Below, piece by piece: positions 33,078 to 44,055 of a DNA stretch of 64,000 bases. The notes beneath the pieces were generated by a model. The model saw nothing but the letters and a program-made list of their open reading frames with translations. It ran no database searches and was not told the origin of the DNA. This stretch comes from Marthasterias glacialis. Its lineage: Eukaryota > Echinodermata > Asteroidea > Forcipulatida > Asteriidae. Position 1 is the stretch's first letter; each line of letters starts with the position of its first letter. The DNA lies in assembly GCA_911728455.2 (NCBI GenBank), contig OU452222.1:3849592-3913591 (forward strand), written 5' to 3'. The translations under genes were made by a program, and so were the position numbers.

Positions 33078-33513
33078 GACTGATCCATTAAGCCCTGCCT
33101 ACCTTAGCAACTGCCTAGCAACAGCACATGGTGTGACTTTCTTGCCACGATCGCAGCGGTGGTTCGGTTGCGGCCACACGCACGTATCGGATACACACAT
33201 GTACATGGGTTTTCGTGAACGGTTTTAATTTAGTCTCTTAGCCTTTTGAGCAGTGCGTCGAGTCCAAAGACCAATGCAGACAGGAACACTGCTGTGGGAT
33301 TTACACCACCAGAAATACGAACAAATTAAAACAAAACAAAAGTTAGTACAGTTGTGTGTGCTGCCGTGTATCAGAACAATGGCAGCGGTTTGTTTACTTT
33401 TCGAATGGGATTTTAACGTGTCGGACTTTTGTCAGACTTTCAGTAGCGTTATCAAGGCTGTGATTGGTCAATACGTAAGTAGGTGGGGCTTAATGTCACA
33501 GGGTTCTAAAGTC
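33078..33513. mobile_element. MITE-C-like longer element, decayed
   Basis: The left end TA-GACTGATCCATTAAGCCC (from 33076) and the right end GTGGGGCTTAATG...GTC-TA (to 33515) are inverted relatives. The inner right sequence GTGATTGGTCAATACG matches the inner TIR of MITE-C at 21500. The 435-bp interior has no transposase. Near the left end TAGCAACTGCCTAGCAAC is a short direct repeat. Confidence 0.5.
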
Positions 33514-33869
33514 TAGGCATGCCATGAATACTGATACATTTCAACATTTGTTGGTTTTGATTTTCCATTGCCTGTATTAAAGTGATACATTTTCAGCTTC
33601 TTTTTAGAAATTGCAAAATAAAGTTCTAGAAACGACTGCAGTCGAGGCATACACACGTTCAAAGTTGACCCCCCTAAAGATTAATTTGGTCACAACTTGA
33701 GCTTTCACAAAGGTCATTTCAAGGGTCACTCAAGGTCACATGGTGAATTGTAACCAATCTGAACATTAATTTGTTACAAAAGGGGCTGATTTAATCAGCC
33801 CTCCCAATACGCATTCCGAAAATTGTCCGGTCCGAAAATTGCTAGGGTTAGAGATTGTGTTCACAAAAT
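33514..33869. other. No gene recognised
   Basis: TCCGAAAATTG-TCCGGTCCGAAAATTG (about 33816-33841) is a short direct repeat. No exon. Confidence 0.45.
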
Positions 33870-33985
33870 TTCACTTAGCACAGAAATACCTCACCAAGTA
33901 GAAACAGGCTACCGGCCAAAGTGCTATGTATTCCTAGTTGGTTGGACCGGTGTCCTGCTATAATTTAGCTAAGCATCATTTTCTA
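33870..33985 (+). repeat. Dispersed repeat R4 copy
   Basis: Contains ACTTAGCACAGAAA, GGCTACCGGCCAAAGTGC, GGTGTCCTGCT and TTAGCTAAGCA, in the order seen in the other R4 copies. Confidence 0.55.
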
Positions 33986-35631
33986 GTAAACGGCTTTTAT
34001 GAAAAGTGGTCTAAGGAGTTGGGGTTCTAAACACTACAGAATTTGATTGCAGTCATTAAATGTGTAAGACATGAAGAATAAGTAGGCCCAAGTGAATTCG
34101 AAATTTTATTCATTATGATAAATCTGCTCACAATTTCCATGAATGAATTTATGAATTTCATGTGATTGGTATTTGCACATTCTTTTTGAATTTATTGACT
34201 TAATAAGCATCCCCAGAGCTTTGAAATATTTGCAATGGTGGTGTTCAAGAAAAATCATTTATGAATCATTTTTCAGTTTTTTTTTAAGCCATTTCTTTTT
34301 TGATTGTTTTCAAGTATATATCACTGAATTAAAACGTCCTCTCCGTTCAGTTTGGGCATGAACGCTCCCTGCGTACCTCGGTACACACTTCATTTCCTCA
34401 GCCCTTTCTTCAAAAACATCCAATCTGTTTGCTTAGGGTACTCTTAATAAAGTATATTTCCCATTTCAAGTAAAACTGGCTAATTGTTAACGGTGCTGGG
34501 CAATTTAGCCCCCAAGAAATAGTCGAGTTAAAAAATAATAAAGAAATCACCACCGACGAAAGAAGCTTTTGTTATGAAGGAAAACAACACGCGAAAAAAA
34601 AAATTTCATTAGACAGAGGCTTGCTCTTACGAAAGCAAAGGCCCCGCGGGCCTCGACGCTTAAATTCATTCTAATTTTAATAAACCATAATTTATTTTCA
34701 GTTTGACTTGCAGTCCGGGGTACCCTCCAGCCCGACTAAAGCTGTCAGTGTGATGGTCTTCAGAAGAAGAAAAAAAAACATATACACACAGTCCCATTGA
34801 CCACAGCTGTTGTGGTATATCATTTAGGGAGAAGACCTTACAAATCCATTATTTGTAACTAAATCCTGTAGTGGAGAGTGCTTTCTTAATGACAGTTATA
34901 ATGGGGCGATATCCCAGCTAGAGGTGCTTAGCTTTACCACAGGTAGACTTATGGAATAACTCTTTGGAGATGATAATTGCAAACAGGAAAATCGTCCTGT
35001 CCCCACCGAGGGTACAGTAATTTGATTTTCCCCCATTGCAGCTCGCTGTCTCCCCAGAGTGCAGTAATATTGGTATTATGTTAAGCATTATTGTGATCAC
35101 TCTGAGGGGTTTTGTAGTTAAATACTAGCGATCATCAGCTACATCTTGTATGATAATTGTTTTTGTACACACTGTTTGACACACAGACGTTTGTGTGCCT
35201 TGTGTGGTACCAACCAGCCGTGTTTTTTGTTCAGTTTTTTTTTTTTTTTTTTTTTTTGTGGTAGGGGGAGGTGGGGCTTCGATCGATTTGCACATGATAA
35301 TTGGAATTATAGTTTTCTAAATGGTGTCTAAATCGTACAAATGGGAAAATAAAAGAAAAACATTCTGCGGGACAAAAAAAATGAGGATTTCTTATAACTG
35401 GTATCAGGGGAAAGAAAAAATGTAATAAACAATGTTTTTTTAGCAAATTGTTTTGATTATAACTTAATTTGGAGTTGGTATGCAAATTGTATGGAGATCA
35501 CTGTAGAGGTGAAAAGTATATCTACAATTGTAATGTTTTGAAATCATTAATGAAAATAGCGTTAACTGTTTTATGTAATTTGAGATTGAAATATTTTGAT
35601 TTATAAATATGACAGATGCACATCTGCCTGT

Positions 35632-35632
<1 letters not shown>
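33986..35632. other. No gene recognised; acceptor-like site
   Basis: At 34690-34701 TTTATTTTCAG precedes a sequence open for about 32 codons, which ends at an in-frame stop near 34798. Without a recognised protein this could be a terminal exon or chance. An oligo-T run lies at 35236-35257. Confidence 0.35.

Positions 35633-35663
<31 letters not shown>
35633..35663. repeat. Oligo-T run (about 31)
   Basis: Uninterrupted T run. Confidence 0.9.
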
Positions 35664-35668
<5 letters not shown>

Positions 35669-36284
35669 GGCAGTAGATTGTTGCAGTTAAATTGCATTTG
35701 TTTCGAATTTGGTTTCTCACTGAATTGAATCTGCACATTTTGGATAGAAGAGCGAACCCAATTTGATTTCAGTATAGGCACTGAGGGCATCTGATAGCCT
35801 CAAACAACCTACACTCCAACCCCCACCCCCACCCCCCCCCCCCCACCTTTCCGAGCCCCGTGCTATACACAAGCGTCATAGCCACTGTTCATGGAGAATG
35901 ACCCTGGTGCTGTCCACCAGTGGTTACCAGCGCATCGATCACGAGTAGCCAGTGCTAATACGGTCAGGTCGTGTTATTGATCACCTCGTGTTTCAACGTC
36001 AGCTCGGGTCAACAAAAATGCTCATGCCGTCAACCGTCATAATTAAATTGTCCAGTAGATTTGTTTTCCCCCAAAGTAAAGACAAAATCAATTTTAAGGA
36101 AGTGATTAAGACAAATTCTATGATGTATGTGAATGCATCCAGAAACTTTTTATTTTTTTATTTTTTTTTTGTTTTGAGAAAGTGTGTGATTTTAAGCTAG
36201 TTTTCTGGAAAGAAATACTTCATAATGATATGGTACAGCTCTGTTTTTGGGGCGAGTACTTTGTACCCAAGTCCTCTACTAGTC
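35664..36284. other. No gene recognised; C-tract then non-repetitive segment
   Basis: Oligo-C runs at about 35820-35844 are followed by a GC-richer, non-repetitive segment (about 35860-36055) with ATCGATCACG and TTGATCACC, cut-homeodomain-like cores. Regulatory function is only a possibility. Confidence 0.3.
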
Positions 36285-36575
36285 CGATACTTCCTGGAGG
36301 CAACGGAGGCAATAGACTTTTATCATGGTGCGGCCATCTCGATTTTCTTCCATTCAAACCAATGTAACCAAACCGAGGCTGGAAGGGCAAATAGTCTGGT
36401 TCCTTTTTGTACAATGAGTATTAGCATATATTACTGTTATTAGATACAGGGAACATGACCAAGTTGGTTGCAGCATGATAAAGGTCTATTGCCTCCATGC
36501 CCCCTGGTCATTGCCTTGGTGCCCTTTAAAATGTTCCAGAAGGAATTTACATTTCCCTCATAGAGGTGCCATGCT
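36285..36575 (+). repeat. Dispersed repeat R2, interrupted by MITE-B
   Basis: The left part GATACTTCCTGGAGGCAACG GAGGCAA stops at 36312. The right part TTGCCTCCATGCCCCCTGG resumes at 36488 and continues through GTGCCCTTTAAAATGTTCC and CCCTCATAGAGGTGCC. The uninterrupted copy at 20891 shows the two parts are contiguous in R2. Confidence 0.8.
36313..36487 (-). mobile_element. MITE-B copy 2, nested in R2
   Basis: The element 36315-36485 (171 bp) has ends GACTTTTATCATGG and CATGATAAAGGTC with TA on both sides. Inside, reversed relative to copy 1, are CCGAGGCTGGAAGGGC and CTGGTTCCTTTTTG. Length and ends agree with 15747-15918. Confidence 0.85.
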
Positions 36576-36832
36576 GTACTAAAAGGAAAAAAATCGTCTT
36601 GCCCCAACAAGAACAAAGTACCTGGCCTGCAAGTAAACCTGAAGGTCCAACCTCTTTTAAGTTTCTTGCGCTTATTTGTTTGTCGTTGCCTTTGCTTCTG
36701 TTGTTGTTGTTGTCTTTTTTGTGTTCCAGTCTTGTACTTTCAAGAATCACATCATTGGTGTTTGGAGAAAAGCGCATCCATTCCAATTGTCTAGTTTACA
36801 GGAAATATATTGCGAAGGGATGGTACAACAAA
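36576..36832. other. No gene recognised
   Basis: Opposite-sense ORFs overlap here; the + frame (36566-36961) continues into TTA and T runs and is not credible. Confidence 0.45.
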
Positions 36833-36894
36833 CATTATTATTATTATTATCATTATTATTATTATTTTTTTTTTATTTTAATCACTTGGCGGGA
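36833..36894. repeat. (TTA)n microsatellite and T run
   Basis: TTA/TCA units followed by oligo-T. Confidence 0.85.
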
Positions 36895-37450
36895 TTTTTT
36901 TTTTTCGGAACGGCCGGAATCATTTTTCTTTGAGAGTACTGCTGGCACAAAGAAACCATGACTAAACAAAGCCAAGAGAACAAAGTTTCTCATTGAAGCA
37001 CCGGGATTTTTTGTTTCACTCTTGAGAAAATATCAGATTCATCCAGCATGAATCACAAAACCTCAGTCCTTGAGACATGTTCAGTTGGTCCCATGGCCAG
37101 ATCTAAGGTTGGAATCTCGGTTCGCTTGGACTTACCTCCATTGAACCGAAATGAAATGAAATAGTGGAAGCCTCTCGGATGTCTGGTAATCCTCTTTCTT
37201 ATAAAAAAAGGACAAAGGTCTTGAATCGGGGATTACACAATAACCCTCAAATTATAGGGAGTAGTTCAGCACTATTTCCAGTACCATCTGTCCTCTGTGT
37301 GGTTGAAACGAAGCCTTGCACGGTGAGTGCATGCACTTGTACGCTCTGGTATGGCAAGTTGAGGTGACTTTCGTTTCTGTCTTTTGAAATCACACAAAAA
37401 TACAAAGTTCACGTCGTCCGATTTCTGGCAGGGAAAACGTTGTCGTGTAT
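36895..37450 (-). repeat. Dispersed repeat R1, minus-strand copy
   Basis: Reverse complement of 11500-12070; see that entry for the shared blocks. Here they read CTGGCACAAAGAAACC, AAGCACCGGGATTTTTTG, GGACTTACCTCCATTGAACC and CAGTACCATCTGTCCTC. The AGGTAAGTCC donor-like string is part of the repeat, not evidence of an exon. Confidence 0.7.
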
Positions 37451-37804
37451 TCACGTCATCCAGTGTTAATTGGCTACGAGTCTTCATTCCATTTGTTAGA
37501 AAAAGAAAACAAAACAAAACAAAAAGCTAAAGATAAAAAACAGAGCTTTAACAACCTGTTATTGATACAAGATCAACTTTCATGTTTCAGGGAAATTTAC
37601 AGTATTTACGCAGACATATATTTACGTAAATTGTGTGAAAGAAATTCCATGTGACATATAAATATTTAATGGCATTAAATAAACAAGAACAGTAATGATC
37701 AGGGGCATACTTGCCATCTGCCAAAGACCAAATAAAAATGAAAAATTATGACCATAATAAATCTTTTGTTGTTGAGGTCCGTGTAAACGTGTTCAAACAA
37801 TAAA
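37451..37804. other. No gene recognised
   Basis: AT-rich spacer. Confidence 0.5.
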
Positions 37805-38034
37805 TAAGTTCACTTTTTGCCCCTTCCATTCACTTTTCTGAAGTTAGTTTTTGATCTTGAAAGTTAGAATGAGTTTTTTATACTCTCTTTTTCACAAACC
37901 GTATAATGTGAGAGTAAGTTCAATTTTTCCCCCTTCTTTTCAATTTTCTGAAGTTAGTTTTTGCAAGTTTCATTCTGAAAGTTAGAATGAATGTTCTTTT
38001 AAACTATTTTTTAACAAACTGTATGATGGTGGAA
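37805..38034. repeat. Tandem duplication, two units of about 110-120 bp
   Basis: TAAGTTCA starts at 37805 and again at 37915. Both units contain TTTTCTGAAGTTAGTTTTTG, CTTGAAAGTTAGAATGA-like and CACAAACCGTATAATG-like strings. The second has extra bases. Confidence 0.8.
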
Positions 38035-39851
38035 TGTTTTGTCCTGGTGAAGGAGGTTGCGGGGGGGGGGGGGTTTCTGATATTTGTAACAGAATTAAAA
38101 AAAAAAAAAATTTAGAAGTTACAATCAAATTTCTTAAATAGAAAGAAAAATACACGATGCTAAATTTCTAGCTATAAAGTCATTGATTTTAAAGCTGTAG
38201 GCTCAGTGCTGTGAGGTCGTTAACTTCTATGTCGATCTGTAACAAGCAAAAGGGCGTTAAATGAAAAAGGAGTATAAATTTGCAAATAATTGATCAAAAT
38301 CCACAAATAAATGTTTTTCTTCGAAATTCAACATTTGTTTTTGCCAAACAATTACTTAGGAGACCACTCTTGATCAATCAACTCCATTTAGCATGAGCTT
38401 AAAAATGTGCAAAAACAATTTTATGAAATCCATACAGACTATGCTTATGACCTTATAGTCCAGAGCTGACAATGTGAGGATCGTATATGAATTCCGACTA
38501 AAATTTGATAGCTTGTCGCTTTGTCTTTTACACCCAAATGTGTAAAGCATTTTTTTTTTTTTTCTTCTTAGGAATTTTGTTTTGGAAAGATTTGGAAAGG
38601 CAGGATATTAGTTTTCGTTCGAGATTAATTCTCGGAAGAAAATATGAATTATTGATGTAAAACTCTTCTGATTGAATTACTGTTTTTACAGACCACTAAA
38701 GGAACGACGACTGAACAGCCTGTTAAGTTTTTCCCTTTGAATTCTGAGGAAAATGGAGAGTTATTTATACGGCAGACTGTAGTTGGGAAATAAGTGACAG
38801 TTCCACGAGACCAAGTACGTCATGTAACAGACTTGACAAAAGACATTCAGAACAAACGATGATCATTTGGTTGGTAAATCATTGCCATCGCACATAAATA
38901 AATAAATATGCACAAGCGACGTTTATTGTTCTATTCCAATTGATCAGTCGAAATGTCCGCATCACCATCTGTCCCGTAAATTTTGGTGGGAGTTGTAAGG
39001 GGAGCTATTTGATTGTGAACCTGGCGATGCTAAAAGCACGTTGTCAGCTCCATGATTACCTTATCTAAACACTCAAAACCAGTCCGGAGTGTTTCCATGA
39101 TGCTATGACGTTGACTACAAACCAAGCTGCAATATTTTCTTTGATTTATGAGCCCAGGTTGGGCAAGGATTGTTTGCTAAGTGCATGGTAAAGGTCAGGC
39201 AATGAGAGGCCCGGTGAACATTTCAAAATTAAACAAACCAAGTTGGAGAAACGACGACGACCTAACTTCACTGGAGGGGGGGGGGGGAAGCTGTTGACGT
39301 TTCTTGATTCCCCCCCCCCTCATGGATGCTTATAAATGCTAATTGAAACATGTGTTATTGGGTCGAGGTTGTCGATCTGTCCTCAGAACTGTCCTTAACT
39401 TTTACCGGTGTAAATAATGTACAGCGCCACTTAATGCAAATTTCAGGAACCCATTCTGATTGTGGCCAAATTGAATTTAACAATTTGTTTTTGATCTAAA
39501 TGGAAATGCGGTTGTACAACTTACAAATTGAGTAGAGGCAAATCGAAGCTTTTGCAAACATATCACAAATTGTTGGGTGAGCCCTAATTCAATTGACAGC
39601 ACAATGCATTATGTGAGGGAATTTTAAGCTCCACTCGTTACTTTTCTTGTCGTGCTGTCATTTTGTAACCTATTTCTCCGGTGTGCAATCTCCACACAGA
39701 CAGGATTAAAAGTTGCAGCATTGGCGTCATATAAGCTTGACAGAAACTTTGTTCCTCCAATGACCAGCTTGTTCAGAATTTCCTTTTTTGAATTTTTTTA
39801 AATTTATTTATTTGTTGTCTTCCTGTGTTACATTTATCATGATTATGTCCA
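38035..39851. other. No gene recognised; G13 and A-run
   Basis: Oligo-G at about 38059-38072 and oligo-A at about 38097-38110. A (G)10/(C)9 pair near 39277-39318. No exon. Confidence 0.5.
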
Positions 39852-40248
39852 TTAAAGGCAAAGTATACCTTTGGTTTTTGGAACCGTACATTTGCCTTAA
39901 TGCTATATAGCTGTAGATATATGCCATAAAACTGACCTGTGTAAATTTCAGTTGAAAAGGTGGCAGCGTTTTTGAGATATCACCAAAAATCTGGAGCGGT
40001 TGTGTTCACGCAGAAGAAGTATCCGTCATTGGAATACACATTCTGAGAAGCGTTACGGCCATAATGCTTCTCAGATTCAAATTTTTGGGGGATAAAAAGT
40101 GATGTATTTTTCCATAACTGCAGTACTTCGAAGTGAAATGTTTCTCAAAATGCATTATACTATCCAAAGCTGCTGTACTTTTTACCAAGTGAGTTATTAT
40201 TGCCTAAAATTTTCAGAGTCATTACCAAACGTATACAGACCCTTTAAT
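39852..40248 (+). mobile_element. MITE-E, about 397 bp
   Basis: The left end ATTAAAGGCAAAGTATACC and the right end GTATACAGACCCTTTAAT are short inverted repeats (ATTAAAGG...GTATAC). The start AAGGCAAAGTATACCTTTG is shared with 52898. I remember a related element with AAAGGCAG ends as very common in echinoderms. No ORF. Confidence 0.65.
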
Positions 40249-40382
40249 AATCTACTTGCATGTTTAGCATTGGCCGGAGGTTTGCAAAAAATACATAAAT
40301 ATTTGTAATAGGGTTATCTTTGAGCCACATCGATTTCATCTGAGCTGTTAAGAAAGAAATACTGCTCTACCACTTTTTTTTT
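40249..40382. other. Spacer
   Basis: Nothing recognised. Confidence 0.5.
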
Positions 40383-40478
40383 AGGGTAAGCAGAAAGTAG
40401 TGGGGAACCAGTGAGAGACAATAAAACATCGCGTGGCAATGTTGGCTGGTACCTGGTGTTTTGCTTAGCAATGAGATT
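40383..40478 (-). repeat. Dispersed repeat R4 copy (minus)
   Basis: Reversed it reads ATTGCTAAGCAAAACACC, GGTACCAGCCAACATTGCC, TCTCACTGGTTCCCCAC and TGCTTACC, the R4 order. Confidence 0.6.
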
Positions 40479-41593
40479 GTTTGCTCAGGGAGTTTTGTGT
40501 GTTGCAGAGCATTCTGCAGGATTGCAGACACCTCTTGGCAGGGCCAGCACAACTCATTAAATTTTTTTGTGTTTTCACTGCAGTGCTTCTGCAAAAATTT
40601 CTTAGATTATTTCCCAACTCAACTGTTTTACGTTGACAAGAGGAATTTTCAAGCAATGTTTGATTGCAATAAAAATGAAAGAACTTTTTGGTTAATGTAG
40701 AGGATCAAGTGATTCATGTTCATTAAAAGAAAAAAAAAAACAACTCTGTAATGTTTTTTGTGTGTATCCTGCAGTATTTTGTCAACAAAGTTGTTAATTA
40801 ATTATGTGATGGTAACTGACCAACGATGAGACTTGAAGTGTCTTGGTCAAATCACTTAAAGACAAAAGGGGGGGGTTATCATTTCATAAACCTTACGTAA
40901 AAAGAAGCTCCAGAGACTTGAAAAGAAATCAGAGATGGTGAAAAATCTTGTTCTGGGTTATTGAGCTTCAGGCTCCAGTGTGTGATATCCGAAAAAAAAC
41001 AGGTCGATTATACCTGTTGAACTTGTCACCTGTGCGTGTGTATCATAGCAGTTGGAGTTGATGAGGTATTCTTAAAAAACCCCAGAAGAAAAAAAAAAAA
41101 AAAGAAGAAAAGAAAAACAAATCGACACAGACCGTTATATGATTATAGCGATGGGGGGAATGGGGAAGCTATTGTCTGGGGGAGTGTTTCCAGTTACCAG
41201 AATAGCCAACTTTAGGTCAATTACTACCGGCCATAGATGGCTGTTGCTATTGAGATCGCGTGGGCAAACAATTATCCCAACTGGCCTATTGTTGGTGGCA
41301 CGTGTGCCGTGGCCGAGGCTCGTGCCAGTCCTACTTGCTTATGCAAAGCTGACTGAGACTCCAGCTTTTTTTTTTGTTGCATAGGTAATAAGGCCTGACC
41401 ACTTTTTGGGGCCCTGACTGCAGTTTGTTATTATTATACATACGAGGCAGTTGGGGAGCCCCCCTGCAGGCTTTGGTAGATTGAGTGACTGGCTGGCTTG
41501 GCTACACACACACTGAATCAGTGACTGAAACCAATGGGGCTTTGTTTGGGTAGGACAAACCCGGAGCATGGTTGACAGGTATACATGTGCGTC
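40479..41593. other. No gene recognised
   Basis: Oligo-G at about 40867-40875 and oligo-A near 41089-41103. No exon. Confidence 0.5.
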
Positions 41594-41621
41594 ACCACCA
41601 TCATCATCATCATCATCATCG
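41594..41621. repeat. (CAT)n microsatellite
   Basis: CAC/CAT run; the poly-His ORF over it is an artefact. Confidence 0.85.
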
Positions 41622-42017
41622 TCACAGCACCGGCCTGCTCTCCCCCCAAAAACCCCTGGACTTTATAGTCAGTACTATTAGCAACCGGTTGGCCAGTAAC
41701 AAGTGGTTTTTTTTCTCCACCCCTTACGCCGAGGTTTTTCCACTTGGGCAATCTATCATTTATCATTATTTTCAACAGACTTCCAAGGGATCGTGAGGAA
41801 ATTTGTTTCAAGCACCCTTCCCATAGCCCCTATAGGTACTTGGTGCGATAGACTGCCCAATTCCCCCGGACTTCTTCTTTGTTAGGAGTGTGTGTTCGCT
41901 GTGTAAAGAGTGGAGAGAAGTGCTGGGGGCTTTTAAAAAAAAAACACACACAGTTTTTTTTAAAGGGACTGTGATCGTTGCTGTTGGAGGTCCAGCTTGC
42001 TCCAGCGCTTTGGGAGC
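41622..42017 (+). promoter_or_regulatory. Possible promoter and 5' UTR of the exon at 42018
   Basis: A TAA at 41961-41963 closes the reading frame upstream of the ATG at 42018, and no other ATG lies between 41962 and 42018, so this ATG would be the first in a short leader. Local GC rises just before the ATG (GGAGGTCCAGCTTGCTCCAG). No clear TATA box is seen. Confidence 0.25.
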
Positions 42018-42083
42018 ATGGACGGAGTCTTTTGCCTAGAGAGTGATTTTGAGCCAGGCGCTTTTGATCAGTACTTGTATAAG
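42018..42083 (+). CDS. Candidate first coding exon, 22 codons, phase-0 donor; protein unknown
   Basis: An ATG with A at -3 and G at +4 (GGGAGCATGG), a near-ideal initiation context, opens 22 codons. They begin MDGVFCLESDFE and end FDQYLYK. The coding part stops exactly at a consensus donor AAG|GTAAGA (42084-42089); unspliced, the frame would meet TGA two codons later. The peptide is acidic and aromatic, not low-complexity, and its codons are mixed rather than AT-driven. The exon lies outside all repeats I mapped. A second exon with the same design (first ATG, phase 0, GTAAGA) is at 62935-63033 on the same strand, suggesting alternative first exons of one gene extending rightwards. I do not recognise the protein family. 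A chance ORF beside a chance donor remains possible. Confidence 0.4.
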
Positions 42084-42089
42084 GTAAGA

Positions 42090-43887
42090 TGAAGGAGTTT
42101 GGGGGGGTGGGTTATGCTATCACATTAGAATCATTATTAATAATGGGTCTGCTGCGTCCGTCGGATGAAGAGGAAGCGCCTCGTCTGTAATTAATTTATG
42201 TTCCTGAAAGAGGCTAATAATGTACTACTACATCATAGGGAATAGCTCGGACAATGTCGATGTGTTGGGAAGGGAAAGTAATGTGGTGGTGGGAACTAAT
42301 GAGTCCGACGCTGCTGCAGTTTTAAATAATACCATCTGCGGATCAATTCATTAACATTTAAAGCACAACCTTGTTTAGGTTTCGAAGTATTGAGTTACGC
42401 TGGAGACCTCTTTGTTTTTGTCTTTACGCTTGACTGGGTGTTTTTTTGCGCTATTATCTATATGTATGGTAGGGACATGTACAATGCTTTTATGTTGCAC
42501 TTACTTAGTACGGACAGACGGGAAAAACACATTTATTCTCAACATGTGGCATGAATTTGGCGTGAAATGGACCGTAGATTCTAAATCCTGATGAGACCGA
42601 GGTATACGTAACATAAGCTGTGGCACTTTGTTAGGGGGATACATTTGTCACGAATTCACGGCATTTAAATCGAAGACATCTGTTCCATTGTGATATGCGG
42701 TCATTTGAACTGGATTATCCACTGATTTATTGGTTTCAACATTCATATTCCATGTTTATGCTTTTGTAGTAGTATACAAGTGGGGTTTTTTTTTTATGAG
42801 AACGCAGATTTTTGTGTCAATTGTGAGAATTTGGTGACTTAATATTCAAAATCCAAAATGCTATCAACCTATTAGATTTTGGTTGCAACACTATAATGGA
42901 GCATGCTCGTAAAAAAAATAATAATTTAAACTTTAAACTTTAAAAGATTAAATCCTTGCAACGTATTTCAGATTTTTCTCAACATTTTCGTCAAAATTGT
43001 TTTATTGAATGTGCATGCCTTTTGTGTTAAAATTTTCGTTAAGGTCGCTTTTACGGTTGTGATTATTGACTAATTAAATTTGGAATGTGAAATTTTGAGA
43101 TCATAATTTCCCAAAAAGTAGCCGCAGATAATCAGAATAATTAACATAGACTCTTTAAATGAAATTTGTTTAAATGTTTTTTAAAAACGTACTGGTTGTG
43201 TGGTTAGAATCAGATAAATTTAAATGTTTGTACAATCAAATTAAAAATGCCCCCTCCCCTAACATTTAACAACGGATTTTGTATCAAAACATCATGTCAT
43301 TTATGGTCACTGAAACGAAAGCCTTTCCCTAATTTGATAACATAAATTGATATCGATTGAATGTGACTGGATTAAATTAGTATCGTTGAGGTATTCAGTA
43401 TACCTAATAGAAAAAAAAAGAAACATGATAACAAAAAAATTAAAAGTCTATCAAATATTCAGACTGCAGTTACAGAAAAATAAACATTCCTTCTGAGCAA
43501 TGCATCCAACGTCAAAGATTATTATTCATTTTCAGTTTTTTAAAAACCGTTTTTGACAAAAGGAATTTTGCAGACTGCCAGTTGACAAGTAAAGCTTATC
43601 TATGTGGTCTGTGCAAAACCACTCAACACTAATAATGAGATGTACATTTAGTATATGACCAGCTCCATAATTCTTTGTTTCATTGCTGGGGATAGAAAAG
43701 GCTGAATTTATTTTGTTCTGGAAGAGTAAACGCAATCCAATCTGTTTGTTTCCAAAGGGATTAATCTGAAGACCTACCTGTCCTTGCAGATATTACAATG
43801 AGCTGGTGCATAATTGATTTGCGTAAACAACATTTAGCAGAACGGCTTTCTGTTTCTTACTTGGATGTAGTCTAATCTGAGCAGCGT
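42090..43887. other. No further exon recognised
   Basis: The first 250 bases after the donor are non-repetitive and contain TAAT-rich strings (ATTATTAATAATGGG, GTAATTAATTTATG), which would suit an intronic enhancer but prove nothing. The rest is AT-rich. Confidence 0.35.
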
Positions 43888-44055
43888 GTTCATGGTGGTT
43901 TACACCACCGCAGCTATGGCCGCCGGAGGCGCGCGTCGACGCACACGCACTCTGAATCCTCCATGCTGATTGGTACATATGCGCGCTGACACGCTATTGT
44001 CTCGTCACTCACACGTACGGCAGCAATAGCTGTGGCGGTGTGAAACACTATAAAC
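43888..44055. mobile_element. MITE-G, about 168 bp with about 40-bp imperfect TIRs, GC-rich core
   Basis: The left end GTTCATGGTGGTTTACACC and CCGCAGCTATGGCCGCC pair with the reversed right end GTTTATAGTGTTTCACACC and GCCACAGCTATTGCTGCC. The core is GC- and CpG-rich (GGAGGCGCGCGTCGACGC). No ORF. Confidence 0.65.

Noticed and set aside
37125-37145. Minus-strand donor GGAG|GTAAGT.
   Set aside because: Lies inside repeat R1; the other copy has GGAGGTAAAGT, so it is repeat variation.
41572-41796. ORF with a poly-histidine run.
   Set aside because: Translation of a CAT microsatellite.
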